Source: Bifidobacteriaceae bacterium (GTDB lineage Bacteria > Actinomycetota > Actinomycetes > Actinomycetales > WQXJ01). Taken from it: 58,749 bases of DNA. The stretch covers positions 1 to 58,749 of the forward strand of contig JAIRYJ010000030.1 of assembly GCA_031267825.1 (NCBI GenBank), given 5' to 3'. The notes under the pieces are model-generated. The model had not been told where the DNA came from. It saw only the letters and a list, made by a program, of their open reading frames with translations, and searched no databases. Shown piece after piece: positions 9,723-17,830 of this stretch. Both the position numbers and the translations under genes were made by a program. Each line of letters begins with the position of its first letter. Within the stretch, counting starts at the first letter, position 1.

Positions 9723-10429
9723 TGACCGAAACCACATCAGCAGTAACTCTTCCCCCGGCTGAACCATCCGGTTCCCACCGGACACAGGGCCTCAGCCGAG
9801 AAATCAAACCAGCCGCCCGCGGCTGGATCCACGCCACCATGTTCCCGTTGACAGCGATCGCTGGGATAGTCCTGGTCATAGCGGCTCACGGCACCGGACC
9901 CAAAATCGCCTGCGGCGTTTTTGTCGCCACTGCCTTGATGCTGTTCGGGACATCAGCCACCTATCACCTTGGTCATTGGCGCGAACCGTGGGCCGGCCTG
10001 CTGCGGCGGCTAGACCACTCGAACATCGCCCTGATCATCGCGGGAACTTACACACCACTGGCAGTCGGGCTGTTTTCTGGCCTGACCCGTGGCCTGATGC
10101 TGGGATTAGTTTGGGGCGGAGCGTTGGCCGCAATTTTGATGCGTGTCTTATGGCTCGACGCACCACGCTGGAGTTACGTCCCGATCTACATCGCATTAGG
10201 TTGGGTGGCGCTCGGCTTTATACCGCAACTCTTGGCCGCCGCCGGACCGTCCCTGATCTGGCTGCTACTAGCTGGCGGGATCGCCTACACCGCCGGTGCC
10301 GTGGTCTACGGCCTCAAATGGCCCAACCCGTGGCCACGTCATTTCGGATTCCATGAGATCTTCCATAGCTGCACAGTTATCGGGTTCACCTGCCATTTCA
10401 TCGCGGTCACAATCGCTGTCACAACATAG
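9722..10429 (+). CDS. Hemolysin III / PAQR-family membrane protein
   Basis: A 235-residue integral membrane protein of the progestin/adipoQ-receptor-like (hemolysin III, TrhA) family. After a ~35-residue polar N-terminus there are about seven hydrophobic helices. The family residues GTSATYHLGHW (helix 2-3), LDHSNIALIIAGTYTP and the C-terminal FHEIFHSCTVIGFTCHFIAV supply the Ser/His/Asp set expected for a metal-dependent hydrolase-like site. Physiological role is poorly defined; TrhA affects membrane homeostasis in Bacillus. The GTG start lies at the edge of a perfect palindrome. It is convergent with mca. Confidence 0.92.
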   Translation: MTETTSAVTLPPAEPSGSHRTQGLSREIKPAARGWIHATMFPLTAIAGIVLVIAAHGTGPKIACGVFVATALMLFGTSATYHLGHWREPWAGLLRRLDHSNIALIIAGTYTPLAVGLFSGLTRGLMLGLVWGGALAAILMRVLWLDAPRWSYVPIYIALGWVALGFIPQLLAAAGPSLIWLLLAGGIAYTAGAVVYGLKWPNPWPRHFGFHEIFHSCTVIGFTCHFIAVTIAVTT

Positions 10430-10487
10430 GTGGCCAGGACATAACCAGGCGGCTGGGACGCGGCCAGGCGGACGGACGAAACCTGAG

Positions 10488-10501
10488 GGACGGCATCGTC
10501 C
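10488..10501. repeat. Copy of the interspersed GGACGATGCCG motif
   Basis: A perfect small palindrome on the minus strand (GGACGATGCCGTCC, arms GGACG/CGTCC, loop ATGC) between the convergent hemolysin III and mca genes. On the minus strand it is preceded by a run of six T. A 20-base stretch around it is identical to one at 4144-4163 in the SRPBCC gene tail. Hairpin position would suit a terminator, but the T-run is on the wrong side. Confidence 0.7.
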
Positions 10502-10521
10502 AAAAAACCAAACGGCGGATG

Positions 10522-11391
10522 TCAGCGCAGGCCAGCGAACAAATCGTCTTCAGGAATGGTGACCGGAACGGTGCTTGAGACCAGTTCAAAGTCCTCATGC
10601 GGCCAGACCTCAGCTTCGATATCTCGCGGAGCGACAAAGAACCAGCCATCAGGATCAACCTGCGAGGCGTGGGCGCGCAACGCGGCATCCCTGACGCTGA
10701 AGAACTCCGGGACCCGGACCTGAGTGGTGATGCGCTGTTTGTTGAGTTGCCGCTTGGGGCGCTCGCGGAGCCACTCGTCGTAGGGCGACTCAATTCCGCG
10801 TTCAGTCATCGCCTGATGTATCGCCTTGATCCGATCTAAGGAAAATGCCTGGTCATAGTAGATTTTATGGACTGTGAACGGTTCTCCCAGGTCCGGCCTG
10901 AACGCCGGATCCGCCGCCAGTTCAAGGGCCCGCACGGTCGCACGATGAGTCTGGACATGGTCGGGATGGGGATAGCCGCCAGACGGATCGTAGGTTGTCA
11001 CGACCTGTGGACGCACCTGGCGGATCAGTTCGACTAGCGGCTCGGCCGCGACCTCAGGCGCCAGTGAAGCGAACGATCCTTCAGGCAGCGGCGGCAACGG
11101 ATCTCCTTCTGGCAAACCTGAATCGACAAAGCCTAAGAAGCGCTGCTCAACACCTAGGATGGCGGCGGCCTGGGCCATTTCGCGTCGGCGCACCGCGGGT
11201 AGATCAGCCAGTAACTCCCGGTCGTCAGGGAATTTCGGGTTGAGGACATCGCCGCGCTCGCCGCCAGTGAAGGTCGCGACAACAACACGGATGCCTTCGG
11301 CAGCGTATTTCGCCATCGTGGCGCCGCCTTTGGAGGACTCGTCGTCAGGGTGAGCATGAGCCGCGATCATGGTCAGGGGTGAATCGTTCAC
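10522..11391 (-). CDS. mca: Mycothiol S-conjugate amidase
   Basis: Zinc amidase that cleaves mycothiol-toxin conjugates, releasing a mercapturic acid for export. The LmbE-like fold has the zinc motif AHAHPDDESSKGG near the N-terminus and GGYPHPDHVQTH further on. TGGERGDVLNP, the conserved KIYYDQAFS segment and the C-terminal FFSVRDAALRAHASQVDPDGWFF match Mca rather than the deacetylase MshB. I chose the GTG at 11391 (289 residues, usual length for the family); an in-frame start at 11481 would add 30 poorly conserved residues. Presence implies the organism makes mycothiol. Confidence 0.93.
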   Translation of the reverse strand: MNDSPLTMIAAHAHPDDESSKGGATMAKYAAEGIRVVVATFTGGERGDVLNPKFPDDRELLADLPAVRRREMAQAAAILGVEQRFLGFVDSGLPEGDPLPPLPEGSFASLAPEVAAEPLVELIRQVRPQVVTTYDPSGGYPHPDHVQTHRATVRALELAADPAFRPDLGEPFTVHKIYYDQAFSLDRIKAIHQAMTERGIESPYDEWLRERPKRQLNKQRITTQVRVPEFFSVRDAALRAHASQVDPDGWFFVAPRDIEAEVWPHEDFELVSSTVPVTIPEDDLFAGLR

Positions 11392-11657
11392 GGGCAAACC
11401 TTGCCCCAACTCGCGGCGCAAGTCCAACCACGCGGCCAGGTGATCCCCAAAAAGACCGCTAAATGGGGCTTTCACTCCCATACGACTACGTTAGCTCTGT
11501 CTGATTTGGGCGCCGATTGACGGCCGCGTTTTCCGGCACCCGGAACACACACCGTTGGCGCCCTCCGTCGCTCCGTTGATCCTTTCTCGCAAACCACGCA
11601 CCGAACCCCGCGGAACAAGCCGGGCGGACGGCGGTTTCGGGACGTTCTGGGTTCGAT

Positions 11658-11943
11658 CCCGGGGAAGACGTGCCCCATCATCTCGAACAAGGTTGGGTGT
11701 TCCTGAGCCAGGGCGGCGTGCGAAGTCTTTGGCGTGCGCGGATCGCGTGTCCTAGCCGAGCAGATGTCTTCCAGGGTGGCAGCGTAGAGGCTGCTGGTCA
11801 GTGTCGCGGCCAGGAGCCAGTCCGGGTCGACGGCTGAGAGGGACAGTGCCGCTAGGTCACCGTGCCCAAAGTGGCGGACCGGGGTGAGGGGCGGCCAGCA
11901 CATTGGCGTCCAGGAACACCGTCAGCGGCGGATCAGAAATCAT
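11658..11943 (-). pseudogene. PIN-domain toxin, internally deleted and frameshifted
   Basis: An ATG at 11943 overlaps the antitoxin stop by 11 bases and starts MISDPPLTVFLDANVLAAP, a clear PIN-domain N-terminus with the first acidic residue. The frame then stops near 11857. In a second frame the same DNA continues as FGHGDLAALSLSAVDPDWL and then SARTRDPRTPKTSHAAL and HPTLFEMMGHVFP. These match the C-terminal part of PIN toxins that pair with this antitoxin type. The middle of the domain (roughly 75-90 residues, with the other acidic active-site residues) is missing and the halves are out of frame at about 11880-11890. The toxin should therefore be inactive. Confidence 0.7.
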
Positions 11944-12133
11944 CCGCCAGGAATTCCGTCAGGTCGAGTCTTGCCGCCTTGCGGCAACGGCGGATCTCGG
12001 ATTCGGTGATGTGGTGGCGAGATCCCCGAGTGATCGCCGTGATGGTGCCATCCTCGATCCTGCGCTGCACCGTTGCCCGCGACACTCCCAGTAGCCGAGC
12101 GGCCTCACTCGGGGTAAAGGATCGCTCCTCCAC
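11933..12133 (-). CDS. Helix-turn-helix antitoxin (excisionase/MerR-like DNA-binding)
   Basis: A 66-residue protein (from the GTG at 12133; an open frame extends to 12244). It contains a winged helix-turn-helix: FTPSEAARLLGVSRATVQRRIEDGTI followed by ITRGSRHHITESEIRR. It ends LTEFLADDF, the acidic/hydrophobic toxin-binding tail common in these antitoxins. The GTG start is chosen because AAGGG lies just upstream and an operator-like palindrome with a possible -10 lies at 12199-12214, inside the longer frame. Its toxin partner immediately downstream is broken, so it is now an orphan antitoxin or a plain regulator. Confidence 0.75.
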   Translation of the reverse strand: MEERSFTPSEAARLLGVSRATVQRRIEDGTITAITRGSRHHITESEIRRCRKAARLDLTEFLADDF

Positions 12134-12198
12134 ACTGACCCTTACCGTCCGACGCTCGGCTACGACCCCTGACCCGCCAGCCCCGGCCAGGCAAAGGT

Positions 12199-12214
12199 AT
12201 AAACAAGTGTTTAT
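12199..12214. promoter_or_regulatory. Operator-like inverted repeat upstream of the HTH antitoxin
   Basis: ATAAAC and GTTTAT arms separated by four bases, in an AT-rich island inside GC-rich DNA. On the minus strand it overlaps a possible -10 (TTTATACC) about 65 bp before the antitoxin GTG. Autoregulation by the antitoxin is inferred from the usual behaviour of such modules. Confidence 0.45.
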
Positions 12215-12512
12215 CCGACCCGGCCAGATCTGACCAGGACACACGCTGGAGCCCCATCCATACCTAGGACTTATGGCCTAACGGATCGTTGCCGCACGTC
12301 GTGCGCCGGGCAAGCCGCCAGCGGCGGGCAACACCGGAACCCGACCAGATAGCCAGATTCACTCCGGCCTGGCCTTCAACCCGTCCAAGAACGTTATCCA
12401 CAGCCCCTGAGCCGCCTCTGTCCGCCGTTAGAGTCATCCGGCAAAGTGTTGGCCTTTAGACAAAACGTCTACCTAAACGCACCAGCTAACAGTTTGAGCA
12501 AAGGAGCCACAA
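12215..12512. other. Intergenic region with one DnaA-box-like site
   Basis: About 300 bp with no credible gene, between the divergent antitoxin and ThiF-like genes. It holds one perfect DnaA-box sequence, TTATCCACA at 12394-12402. One box without a cluster or AT-rich unwinding element is not an origin. The ThiF promoter is probably in the last 100 bp. Confidence 0.4.
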
Positions 12513-13598
12513 ATGAAGCTAAAGAATGGCCTGCGGGTCTATTGGCGCAGCCGGGACGAGGCCCAAATCGGGTCCGATCCCCGGCTGACAGTCACCATCG
12601 CCTTAGAACATCCACGCGAGTTCGAAATCTTGCAACTGCTGGAGAAAGACCAGACAGTCGCTAGTTTGCGCCGCAAAATGCAAAACCTGGGCGGACAGCG
12701 GGAACGAGTCGATGAACTGCTGCGTCCACTAGCTGAAGCCAGCCTGCTGCAACCCGGTTCGCGCAACCGCTCACCCGAACTTGAGGTCAATCCGGACGCC
12801 CGCGACATGCTGGCGGCCGAAGCCGACTCGCGGGCCCTGATGGAATCGAATAGCTGGCGCCAAATGGTTAACCGCGGCCGCCAATGCGTTTCCATCTACG
12901 GGCTTGGACGGACCGGCGCACACATCGCCATGGGATTAGCCAACGCTGGAGTCGGTCTGCTGCAACTCAACGACCCAAGCCCGGTGGCACCACGCGACAG
13001 AGGCCAGGTCTATTCCCGCCACCATATTGGTCTGACCCGGTCCGAGGCTCTCGCCCGGATAATCCAGGACCAAGGTCTGCAGTGCCGCATCCGCACGGCC
13101 GGCCGCTGGCAACAGCCACAGGCCGCTGTCCTGGTCGATTATGAAGTCTCCGATCCGAACCGCTCCGCCTTCCTGTCATCACACGGGGTGGCTCATTTGT
13201 CAGTCACGATCGGTGAACTGTCGATTTCTTGCGGACCTTGGGTGCCGAGTTCGGCCGGCCCATGCTTGCGTTGCCTCCGCCTCTGGGCGGTTGAAGCTGA
13301 CCCTTACTGGCCTGGCGTCGCCACCCAGCAATTCGTACGTTCGTCGGTGGCGGCCCGCGGCGAGGATTCCACCATGGCCTCAGTGATTGGTGGTCTTGGC
13401 GTGAGCGAGATCCTTTCCGGCCTGGCCGGCCGACGTCCGTTCACCGCTGGCCGCTCAATCACCATGAGTTTGCCGAGCTATGCCATCGAATGGCATGACG
13501 TCGATCCACACCCGCAATGCAAAGCCCATCACCCCAAAACGCTGAACCGTTCAGACCCAGCACCACCACCAGTTTTGCCTCTGCCGCCCGCACCTTGA
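12513..13598 (+). CDS. ThiF/E1-like adenylyltransferase-fold protein
   Basis: A 361-residue protein with two parts. Residues 1-110 look like a small helical or winged-helix domain (HPREFEILQLLEKDQTVASLRRKMQ). Residues about 120-340 are a ThiF/MoeB/HesA-type Rossmann domain with VSIYGLGRTGAHIAMGLANAGVG (GxGxxG) and DRGQVYSRHHIG. A zinc site is likely: CLRC near residue 252, plus PQCKAHH near the C-terminus. Actinobacteria carry such a gene beside uvrD2; its substrate is not established. The fold resembles partner-binding proteins of RiPP pathways, but no precursor peptide or cyclodehydratase is near, so I make no pathway claim. The ATG has AAAGGAG upstream. A Pro-rich tail ends the protein. 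Confidence 0.8.
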   Translation: MKLKNGLRVYWRSRDEAQIGSDPRLTVTIALEHPREFEILQLLEKDQTVASLRRKMQNLGGQRERVDELLRPLAEASLLQPGSRNRSPELEVNPDARDMLAAEADSRALMESNSWRQMVNRGRQCVSIYGLGRTGAHIAMGLANAGVGLLQLNDPSPVAPRDRGQVYSRHHIGLTRSEALARIIQDQGLQCRIRTAGRWQQPQAAVLVDYEVSDPNRSAFLSSHGVAHLSVTIGELSISCGPWVPSSAGPCLRCLRLWAVEADPYWPGVATQQFVRSSVAARGEDSTMASVIGGLGVSEILSGLAGRRPFTAGRSITMSLPSYAIEWHDVDPHPQCKAHHPKTLNRSDPAPPPVLPLPPAP

Positions 13599-13763
13599 TG
13601 CCCGATGCCGTCCCTCCAGTTCCGCACCCAAGGCGTTTTCCGCTTGACGTGAGCACCCCGATCCCCGCGTCAAGTAGTTGACGCCGCCGACGCGACAACG
13701 GCCTGACGGATTCCTTAGGTCCGTGGCGAAAACCACCGACCTGGGCCCAGAACCACGCTTGTC

Positions 13764-13963
13764 TGCCGCGTTTCCGCTGGTGAGAGCTTCGCTCACACCG
13801 CGTCAACTTGGGCCGCGGAGGGTGTTGTTCAACACCCGCCTAGGAGACTGTCATCCGACAGTCTCCTAGGCGGTCCCCCTGCGCTTCATTGCCGCGTTTC
13901 CGCTGGTGAAAGCTTCGCTCACACCGCGTCAACTTGGGCCGCGGAGGGTGTTGTTCAACACCC
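13764..13963. repeat. 74-bp direct repeat flanking a palindrome
   Basis: Two 74-bp copies at 13764-13837 and 13890-13963 differ at one base. Each contains two hairpin-forming segments: GGTGAGAGC facing GCTCACACC, and GGGTGTTG facing CAACACCC. Between them is a strong palindrome (13838-13871) and a short unique stretch. The block occupies most of the space between the convergent thiF-like and uvrD2 genes. It looks like an extragenic repeat element (REP/BIME-like); whether more copies exist in the genome cannot be seen here. Confidence 0.8.
13838..13871. terminator. Perfect 15-bp palindrome, possible bidirectional terminator
   Basis: GCCTAGGAGACTGTC at 13838-13852 and its exact reverse complement at 13857-13871, with a four-base loop. 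It sits between the ends of two convergent genes, where a factor-independent or hairpin-assisted terminator is expected, but no T-run follows on either strand. The remaining parts of 13599-13982 hold no credible gene. Confidence 0.45.
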
Positions 13964-13982
13964 TCCTGGGGTTCCTTAGGGG

Positions 13983-16007
13983 TCATTGGGAGACTGGCCC
14001 GTGACCAGCCAGGACGCTCAACAGAGCATCACCGTAACGTTCAATCTTGACCGGGCCGAGCCCCGGCACGCCAGCCAATTCCCTGGCATTAGCTGGTTTG
14101 CGAACAGCTAACGCCCGGAGGGTCAAATCAGTCATAACTCCAAAATCCGCGATACTGGCCGATTCGGCCACCTCGAGACGCCACTGGCTCAGCTTTTCGA
14201 ACAGTTCCCGTTGATCCTTCGTCAAATCGGCCTGGTCCGGTACGGCCAGGCCGCGGGCCTTTCTTGAAACTTGGTCAGCGCTTGGCCAGATACCGTTCAA
14301 GAAAGGTGAATAACGCCGGTTGGCGTTACCCGCCGCGAAACGCGCCTTGGCGTAGGACAGTTCCAGATAGCGCCTGGCCCGCGTGATGCCAACGTAAAGC
14401 AGACGGCGTTCTTCAGCTAGTTCTTCAGGGCCGGTCGCCAATGAGATTGGCATTAACCCATCCGCCATCCCAGCCAAGAAAACAGCCTCCCATTCCAGTC
14501 CTTTAGCTGAATGCAGCGAAGCCAATGTGACGCCGTTAGTTGATGGCGTATGACCGGCCTCAGCTCGTTCTTCAATCTGGCCGACTATGTCCGCCAAGCT
14601 GGCCGCGCCAGCTAAGACCAACTCCTCAGCCAAAGCGGCCAAAGCGTCAAGCGACTCCCAGCGTTCACGCACCGCGCCACGTTCACCCGGCGCCTGATCA
14701 GACCAGCCAAGACCACCAAGAATCAACCTGACCTGGTACAACACGGGCTCATCAGACTTCACCTTGGCTTGTACTCGTAGCATCGCCATGGCCTGGCGGA
14801 CTTCCTGCCGGGCAAAGAACTGTTCACCGCCTCGCACCTGATAAGGCAAAGCGGCGTTCGCCAAAGCGTTCTCCAACGGTTCGGACTGGCTGTTAGTCCG
14901 GTAGAGGACAGCGATCTGGACCGGGTCCAGACCTTCTTGGACGAGTTCCCGGATCCGTTGTGCTATACCGGCCGCCTCGGCGGCATCGTCCGGAAAAGTC
15001 CTAAACACGACCGCCGGACCCGAGGCGAGCTGCGCCACCAACTCAACACCGGGCCCACGGCCGCGGCGCAATAGCGAGTTAGCCAATGACACGACCTGCG
15101 GCGTGGAACGGTAGTCGCGAACCAGTTCAACGACGGTGGCATCGTGGTAGCGGCGTTCAAAACCAGTCAGATAAGCCGATGTGGCGCCAGCGAACGAGTA
15201 GATCGTCTGAGCCGGGTCCCCAACAACACACAATTGGCGGCTTTCTCCCAACCAAAGGTCAAGCAGACGCTGCTGGAGTGGAGAAACGTCCTGATATTCG
15301 TCGACCACAAAGTAGCGGTATTGCGCCCGGACCGCCCGCGCCACAGCCGGGCTTTCCTGCATCATCCCGGCCATCACCAGCAGCACATCCTCGAAATCCA
15401 TCGCCTCCATTTCAGCTAAGAGCTGCTCATAAGACCTGATCAGCCGGGAAATCGCGATCGGCCCAAGGCCAGCCACTAGTCCGCGCCCAGCGTTAGCGGC
15501 CTGTTCAAGATAGTCATCTGGTGCCCAAAGATGAACCTTTGACCATTCGATCTCGGCAGCCATATCACGCACCGCCGCCCGGTCAACCTCAATCCCGAGC
15601 CGGGCAGCGGCCTGTGCCACCAAGCGCGCTTTGTGTTCCACGATGTGCGGCACCGGCCGTTTGAACTCTCTGGGCAGGAAGTAACGCAACTGGCGCAAAG
15701 CCGCCGCATGAAAAGTGCGGGCTTGGACACCAACAGCGCCCAAATCACGCAAACGCTGACGCAATTCGCCGGCCGCCCGCGACGTGAACGTCACAGCCAG
15801 CACCGACGACGGGTCATAGGTGCCGGTCCGGACACCGTAAGCGATCCGATGGGTGATCGCCCTGGTCTTACCGGTGCCCGCTCCAGCCAGGACACAAACC
15901 GGCCCGAGCAGCGCGGTCGCCACCGCCCGCTGCTCCGGATCAAGCCCATCTAGGAGGGAGTCAGCCCCCTGGCGGCTAGCGGGCTGAGCCATTAACGGAC
16001 CGGCCAA
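13983..16007 (-). CDS. uvrD2: UvrD2-like superfamily 1 DNA helicase with HRDC domain
   Basis: A 3'-5' SF1A helicase for DNA repair. The 674-residue protein has Walker A AGAGTGKT (residues 41-48), motif Ia FTSRAAGEL, Walker B VVDEYQDVSP, motif III VVGDPAQTIYSFAGA, motif IV YRSTP and motifs V/VI TLASLHSAKGLEW and LLYVGITRARRYL. The C-terminal ~80 residues form an HRDC domain ending with a helix-hairpin-like ELAGVPGLGPVKIERYGDALLSVL. This architecture is that of mycobacterial UvrD2. I find only two cysteines in the whole protein, so the tetracysteine element reported for M. tuberculosis UvrD2 is absent. The gene is divergent from the phosphotransferase-like gene. Confidence 0.93.
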   Translation of the reverse strand: MAGPLMAQPASRQGADSLLDGLDPEQRAVATALLGPVCVLAGAGTGKTRAITHRIAYGVRTGTYDPSSVLAVTFTSRAAGELRQRLRDLGAVGVQARTFHAAALRQLRYFLPREFKRPVPHIVEHKARLVAQAAARLGIEVDRAAVRDMAAEIEWSKVHLWAPDDYLEQAANAGRGLVAGLGPIAISRLIRSYEQLLAEMEAMDFEDVLLVMAGMMQESPAVARAVRAQYRYFVVDEYQDVSPLQQRLLDLWLGESRQLCVVGDPAQTIYSFAGATSAYLTGFERRYHDATVVELVRDYRSTPQVVSLANSLLRRGRGPGVELVAQLASGPAVVFRTFPDDAAEAAGIAQRIRELVQEGLDPVQIAVLYRTNSQSEPLENALANAALPYQVRGGEQFFARQEVRQAMAMLRVQAKVKSDEPVLYQVRLILGGLGWSDQAPGERGAVRERWESLDALAALAEELVLAGAASLADIVGQIEERAEAGHTPSTNGVTLASLHSAKGLEWEAVFLAGMADGLMPISLATGPEELAEERRLLYVGITRARRYLELSYAKARFAAGNANRRYSPFLNGIWPSADQVSRKARGLAVPDQADLTKDQRELFEKLSQWRLEVAESASIADFGVMTDLTLRALAVRKPANARELAGVPGLGPVKIERYGDALLSVLAGHGPVSQ

Positions 16008-16144
16008 TTCCGGTTTGGCTTGGCTTTAGCGGCACAAGCCCGCTCGGCGAATCTGAAGCAAAACTACGCCGGAGGCTAAGTCGATGTTCTGACACGCTGT
16101 CTATCTTTGCAGGCACCACTGGCCGATAACCGTAACGTGTAGGT

Positions 16145-17830
16145 GTGGCCATCGACCGATCTGATCCCTTGGTAATGGCAGCCCTGGCGTCAGCGGCTGT
16201 CCCCGAACTGGACATTGTGACCACCCGGCTGGACAATCTGGGATCCGATTTCGCTTTCGCTGAACTTGAGGATGCCTCAGGCCGGTTCTGGACTGTGCGC
16301 ATCCCGCTGCATGATTCGGCTGAAACCGGTCAAGTCGCCGAGCTGAAACTACTCAAGTCCTTAGCAGGGGCTTCATCTGGTGGCGCACTACCATTCGAGG
16401 TGCCACGGCCGCGCGGAACAGCCCAATCGCGACAGGGCGGCACTGCGATCGTTTACTCCCGCCTGCCGGGTGTACCGCTGGTGCTTGAACTGATGCCGGC
16501 TGGGCCTGGCTTGGCTCAGTCTCTCGGCCAAGCGATCGCCGCTTTTCACCAGCTACCGCCCGCGATTGTGACTGAGGCAGGACTCCCGGCCTACACCCCG
16601 TCGGTTTACCGCGCCCAGCTAGCCACAGAGTTGAACGATGCCGTCCGTTCGGGTCACGTCTCGCACCGGTTGGAGGACCGCTGGCGGCGCAAGTTGGAGT
16701 GTGACCCTTGGTGGGTTTTCACGCCGGTTCCGATTCACGGCGATATGGCGGCCGAGCATCTGCTCCACAATTCGGACAGAATCTCCGCGATGACCAACTT
16801 CAATTCGGTTCAAGTGTCTGATCCGGCCGAGGACTTGGGGCGGCTCTTCCCCGCTCTGACCCATGAGGCCGGAGGCTGGATAGTTGGGGCATATCGCGCC
16901 CGACGCTTAGACCTGGATGATCCTCATCTAGAAGACCGGGCCGCTTTTCTTGGCGAAATGGCGATTGTCCGCTGGTTGCGCCAAGGTCTGGCCCTGGGTG
17001 ATCAGACCATCATTGATGACGCCCGCGGCGTGCTGGCCGATCTGGACACGGCGGTACAAGCCGAAGAAGAAGAATCCGGCCGCGAGGCTGACGCCGAGGT
17101 CGCTAGCCGCGAGAGGCTCCAGGGCGGCCGAACCGCGACCCAGCCAGAAGCCTGGCATGGGCGCCACGCCGGGTGGACTCCGAGAGCCACAGCGCGAGGC
17201 TCCAGGACTGGTGACCCTGGGTTAGCTGGTGAGACATCCGCTGCCCTAGGTGCACCAGATGACACCAGCCCGCCTTGGGCTTCACCGGAGGTTTCGCCTC
17301 TAGCCGACCCTTGGACCGGCCAGGCCAGCGGCGATGTTTCCGATGGCCCAGTGCGCCGGTCAGTCGCCGCTGGAGGTGTCGGGGTTTGGGGCAGACCGGC
17401 TTCGATTCCGAGCTGGGATGCGCCTGACTTAGGTGACGGTCTGCCTGACCTGGAGGACGCCAACCCGCCTGGCGGCGGCCCACCCAGTGCCGACTCGCCG
17501 GGTACTGGTTCTGAACCAGTACCGCCTAGACCGCCTAGCCCACCGAGTGGCGGCTCGCCCAGTGTGGACGCGCCGGGTACCGGTTTCGAACCAGTGCCAC
17601 CTAGACCGTTCGGTGGCGCCGCGACGGATGGCCCACCTAGCGGCGACCCCGCAGCGGGCGGCTCGGCCGAAGGGCCTCCTGAGGAAGCTCCCGTCCCGGA
17701 GGTGGACGCGACCCAGGCCTACTTGCCAGATTTCCTGCGTGACGAATCTGAAGCACCTTCAGACATTCCGGGGGCTCCGCCAAAAGACGCACCTGACCTA
17801 GATGAGGACAGCTATACTCAGCCCGCCTGA
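16145..17830 (+). CDS. Phosphotransferase-fold (APH/kinase-like) protein with disordered tail
   Basis: A 561-residue protein. Residues 1-300 match the aminoglycoside/macrolide phosphotransferase fold that actinobacteria often encode beside uvrD-like helicases. The catalytic loop VPIHGDMAAEHLL (Asp200) is intact. The following metal-binding DFG-like Asp is replaced by Asn (TNFNSVQ, residue 218) although the VSDPAEDLG context is kept, so phosphoryl transfer may be weak or lost. Residues about 310-561 are low-complexity Pro/Gly/Asp-rich, with a near-duplicated segment (GSEPVPPRP and GFEPVPPRP units). The GTG start at 16145 fits the domain start. Its last 13 bases overlap the end of adnB tail to tail. 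It is unlikely to be a resistance gene; substrate unknown. Confidence 0.8.
   Translation: MAIDRSDPLVMAALASAAVPELDIVTTRLDNLGSDFAFAELEDASGRFWTVRIPLHDSAETGQVAELKLLKSLAGASSGGALPFEVPRPRGTAQSRQGGTAIVYSRLPGVPLVLELMPAGPGLAQSLGQAIAAFHQLPPAIVTEAGLPAYTPSVYRAQLATELNDAVRSGHVSHRLEDRWRRKLECDPWWVFTPVPIHGDMAAEHLLHNSDRISAMTNFNSVQVSDPAEDLGRLFPALTHEAGGWIVGAYRARRLDLDDPHLEDRAAFLGEMAIVRWLRQGLALGDQTIIDDARGVLADLDTAVQAEEEESGREADAEVASRERLQGGRTATQPEAWHGRHAGWTPRATARGSRTGDPGLAGETSAALGAPDDTSPPWASPEVSPLADPWTGQASGDVSDGPVRRSVAAGGVGVWGRPASIPSWDAPDLGDGLPDLEDANPPGGGPPSADSPGTGSEPVPPRPPSPPSGGSPSVDAPGTGFEPVPPRPFGGAATDGPPSGDPAAGGSAEGPPEEAPVPEVDATQAYLPDFLRDESEAPSDIPGAPPKDAPDLDEDSYTQPA

Noticed and set aside
11472..11657. Continuation of the broken toxin frame toward mca
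   Set aside because: After the HVFP segment the translation becomes Arg/Pro-rich without PIN similarity and runs into the mca upstream region.
12394..12402. Perfect DnaA box as a sign of a replication origin
   Set aside because: Only one box, no AT-rich unwinding region, and no dnaA, dnaN or gyrase genes nearby.
12513..13598. RiPP (TOMM) biosynthetic cluster
   Set aside because: Only a ThiF-like protein is present; no precursor peptide, YcaO, dehydrogenase or transporter is adjacent.
13459..13806. Minus-strand open frames in the thiF-uvrD2 gap
   Set aside because: They overlap the thiF 3' end and the repeat element, with low-complexity, non-conserved products.
14979..14991. Copies of the GGACGATGCCG motif inside uvrD2 and at 26879 and 37152
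   Set aside because: They encode Asp-Asp-Ala-Ala in frame with favoured codons, so they need no special explanation and were not counted as evidence.
16145..17830. Aminoglycoside resistance gene
   Set aside because: Similarity is only to the fold; the metal-binding Asp is lost and the neighbourhood is DNA repair, not a resistance cassette.
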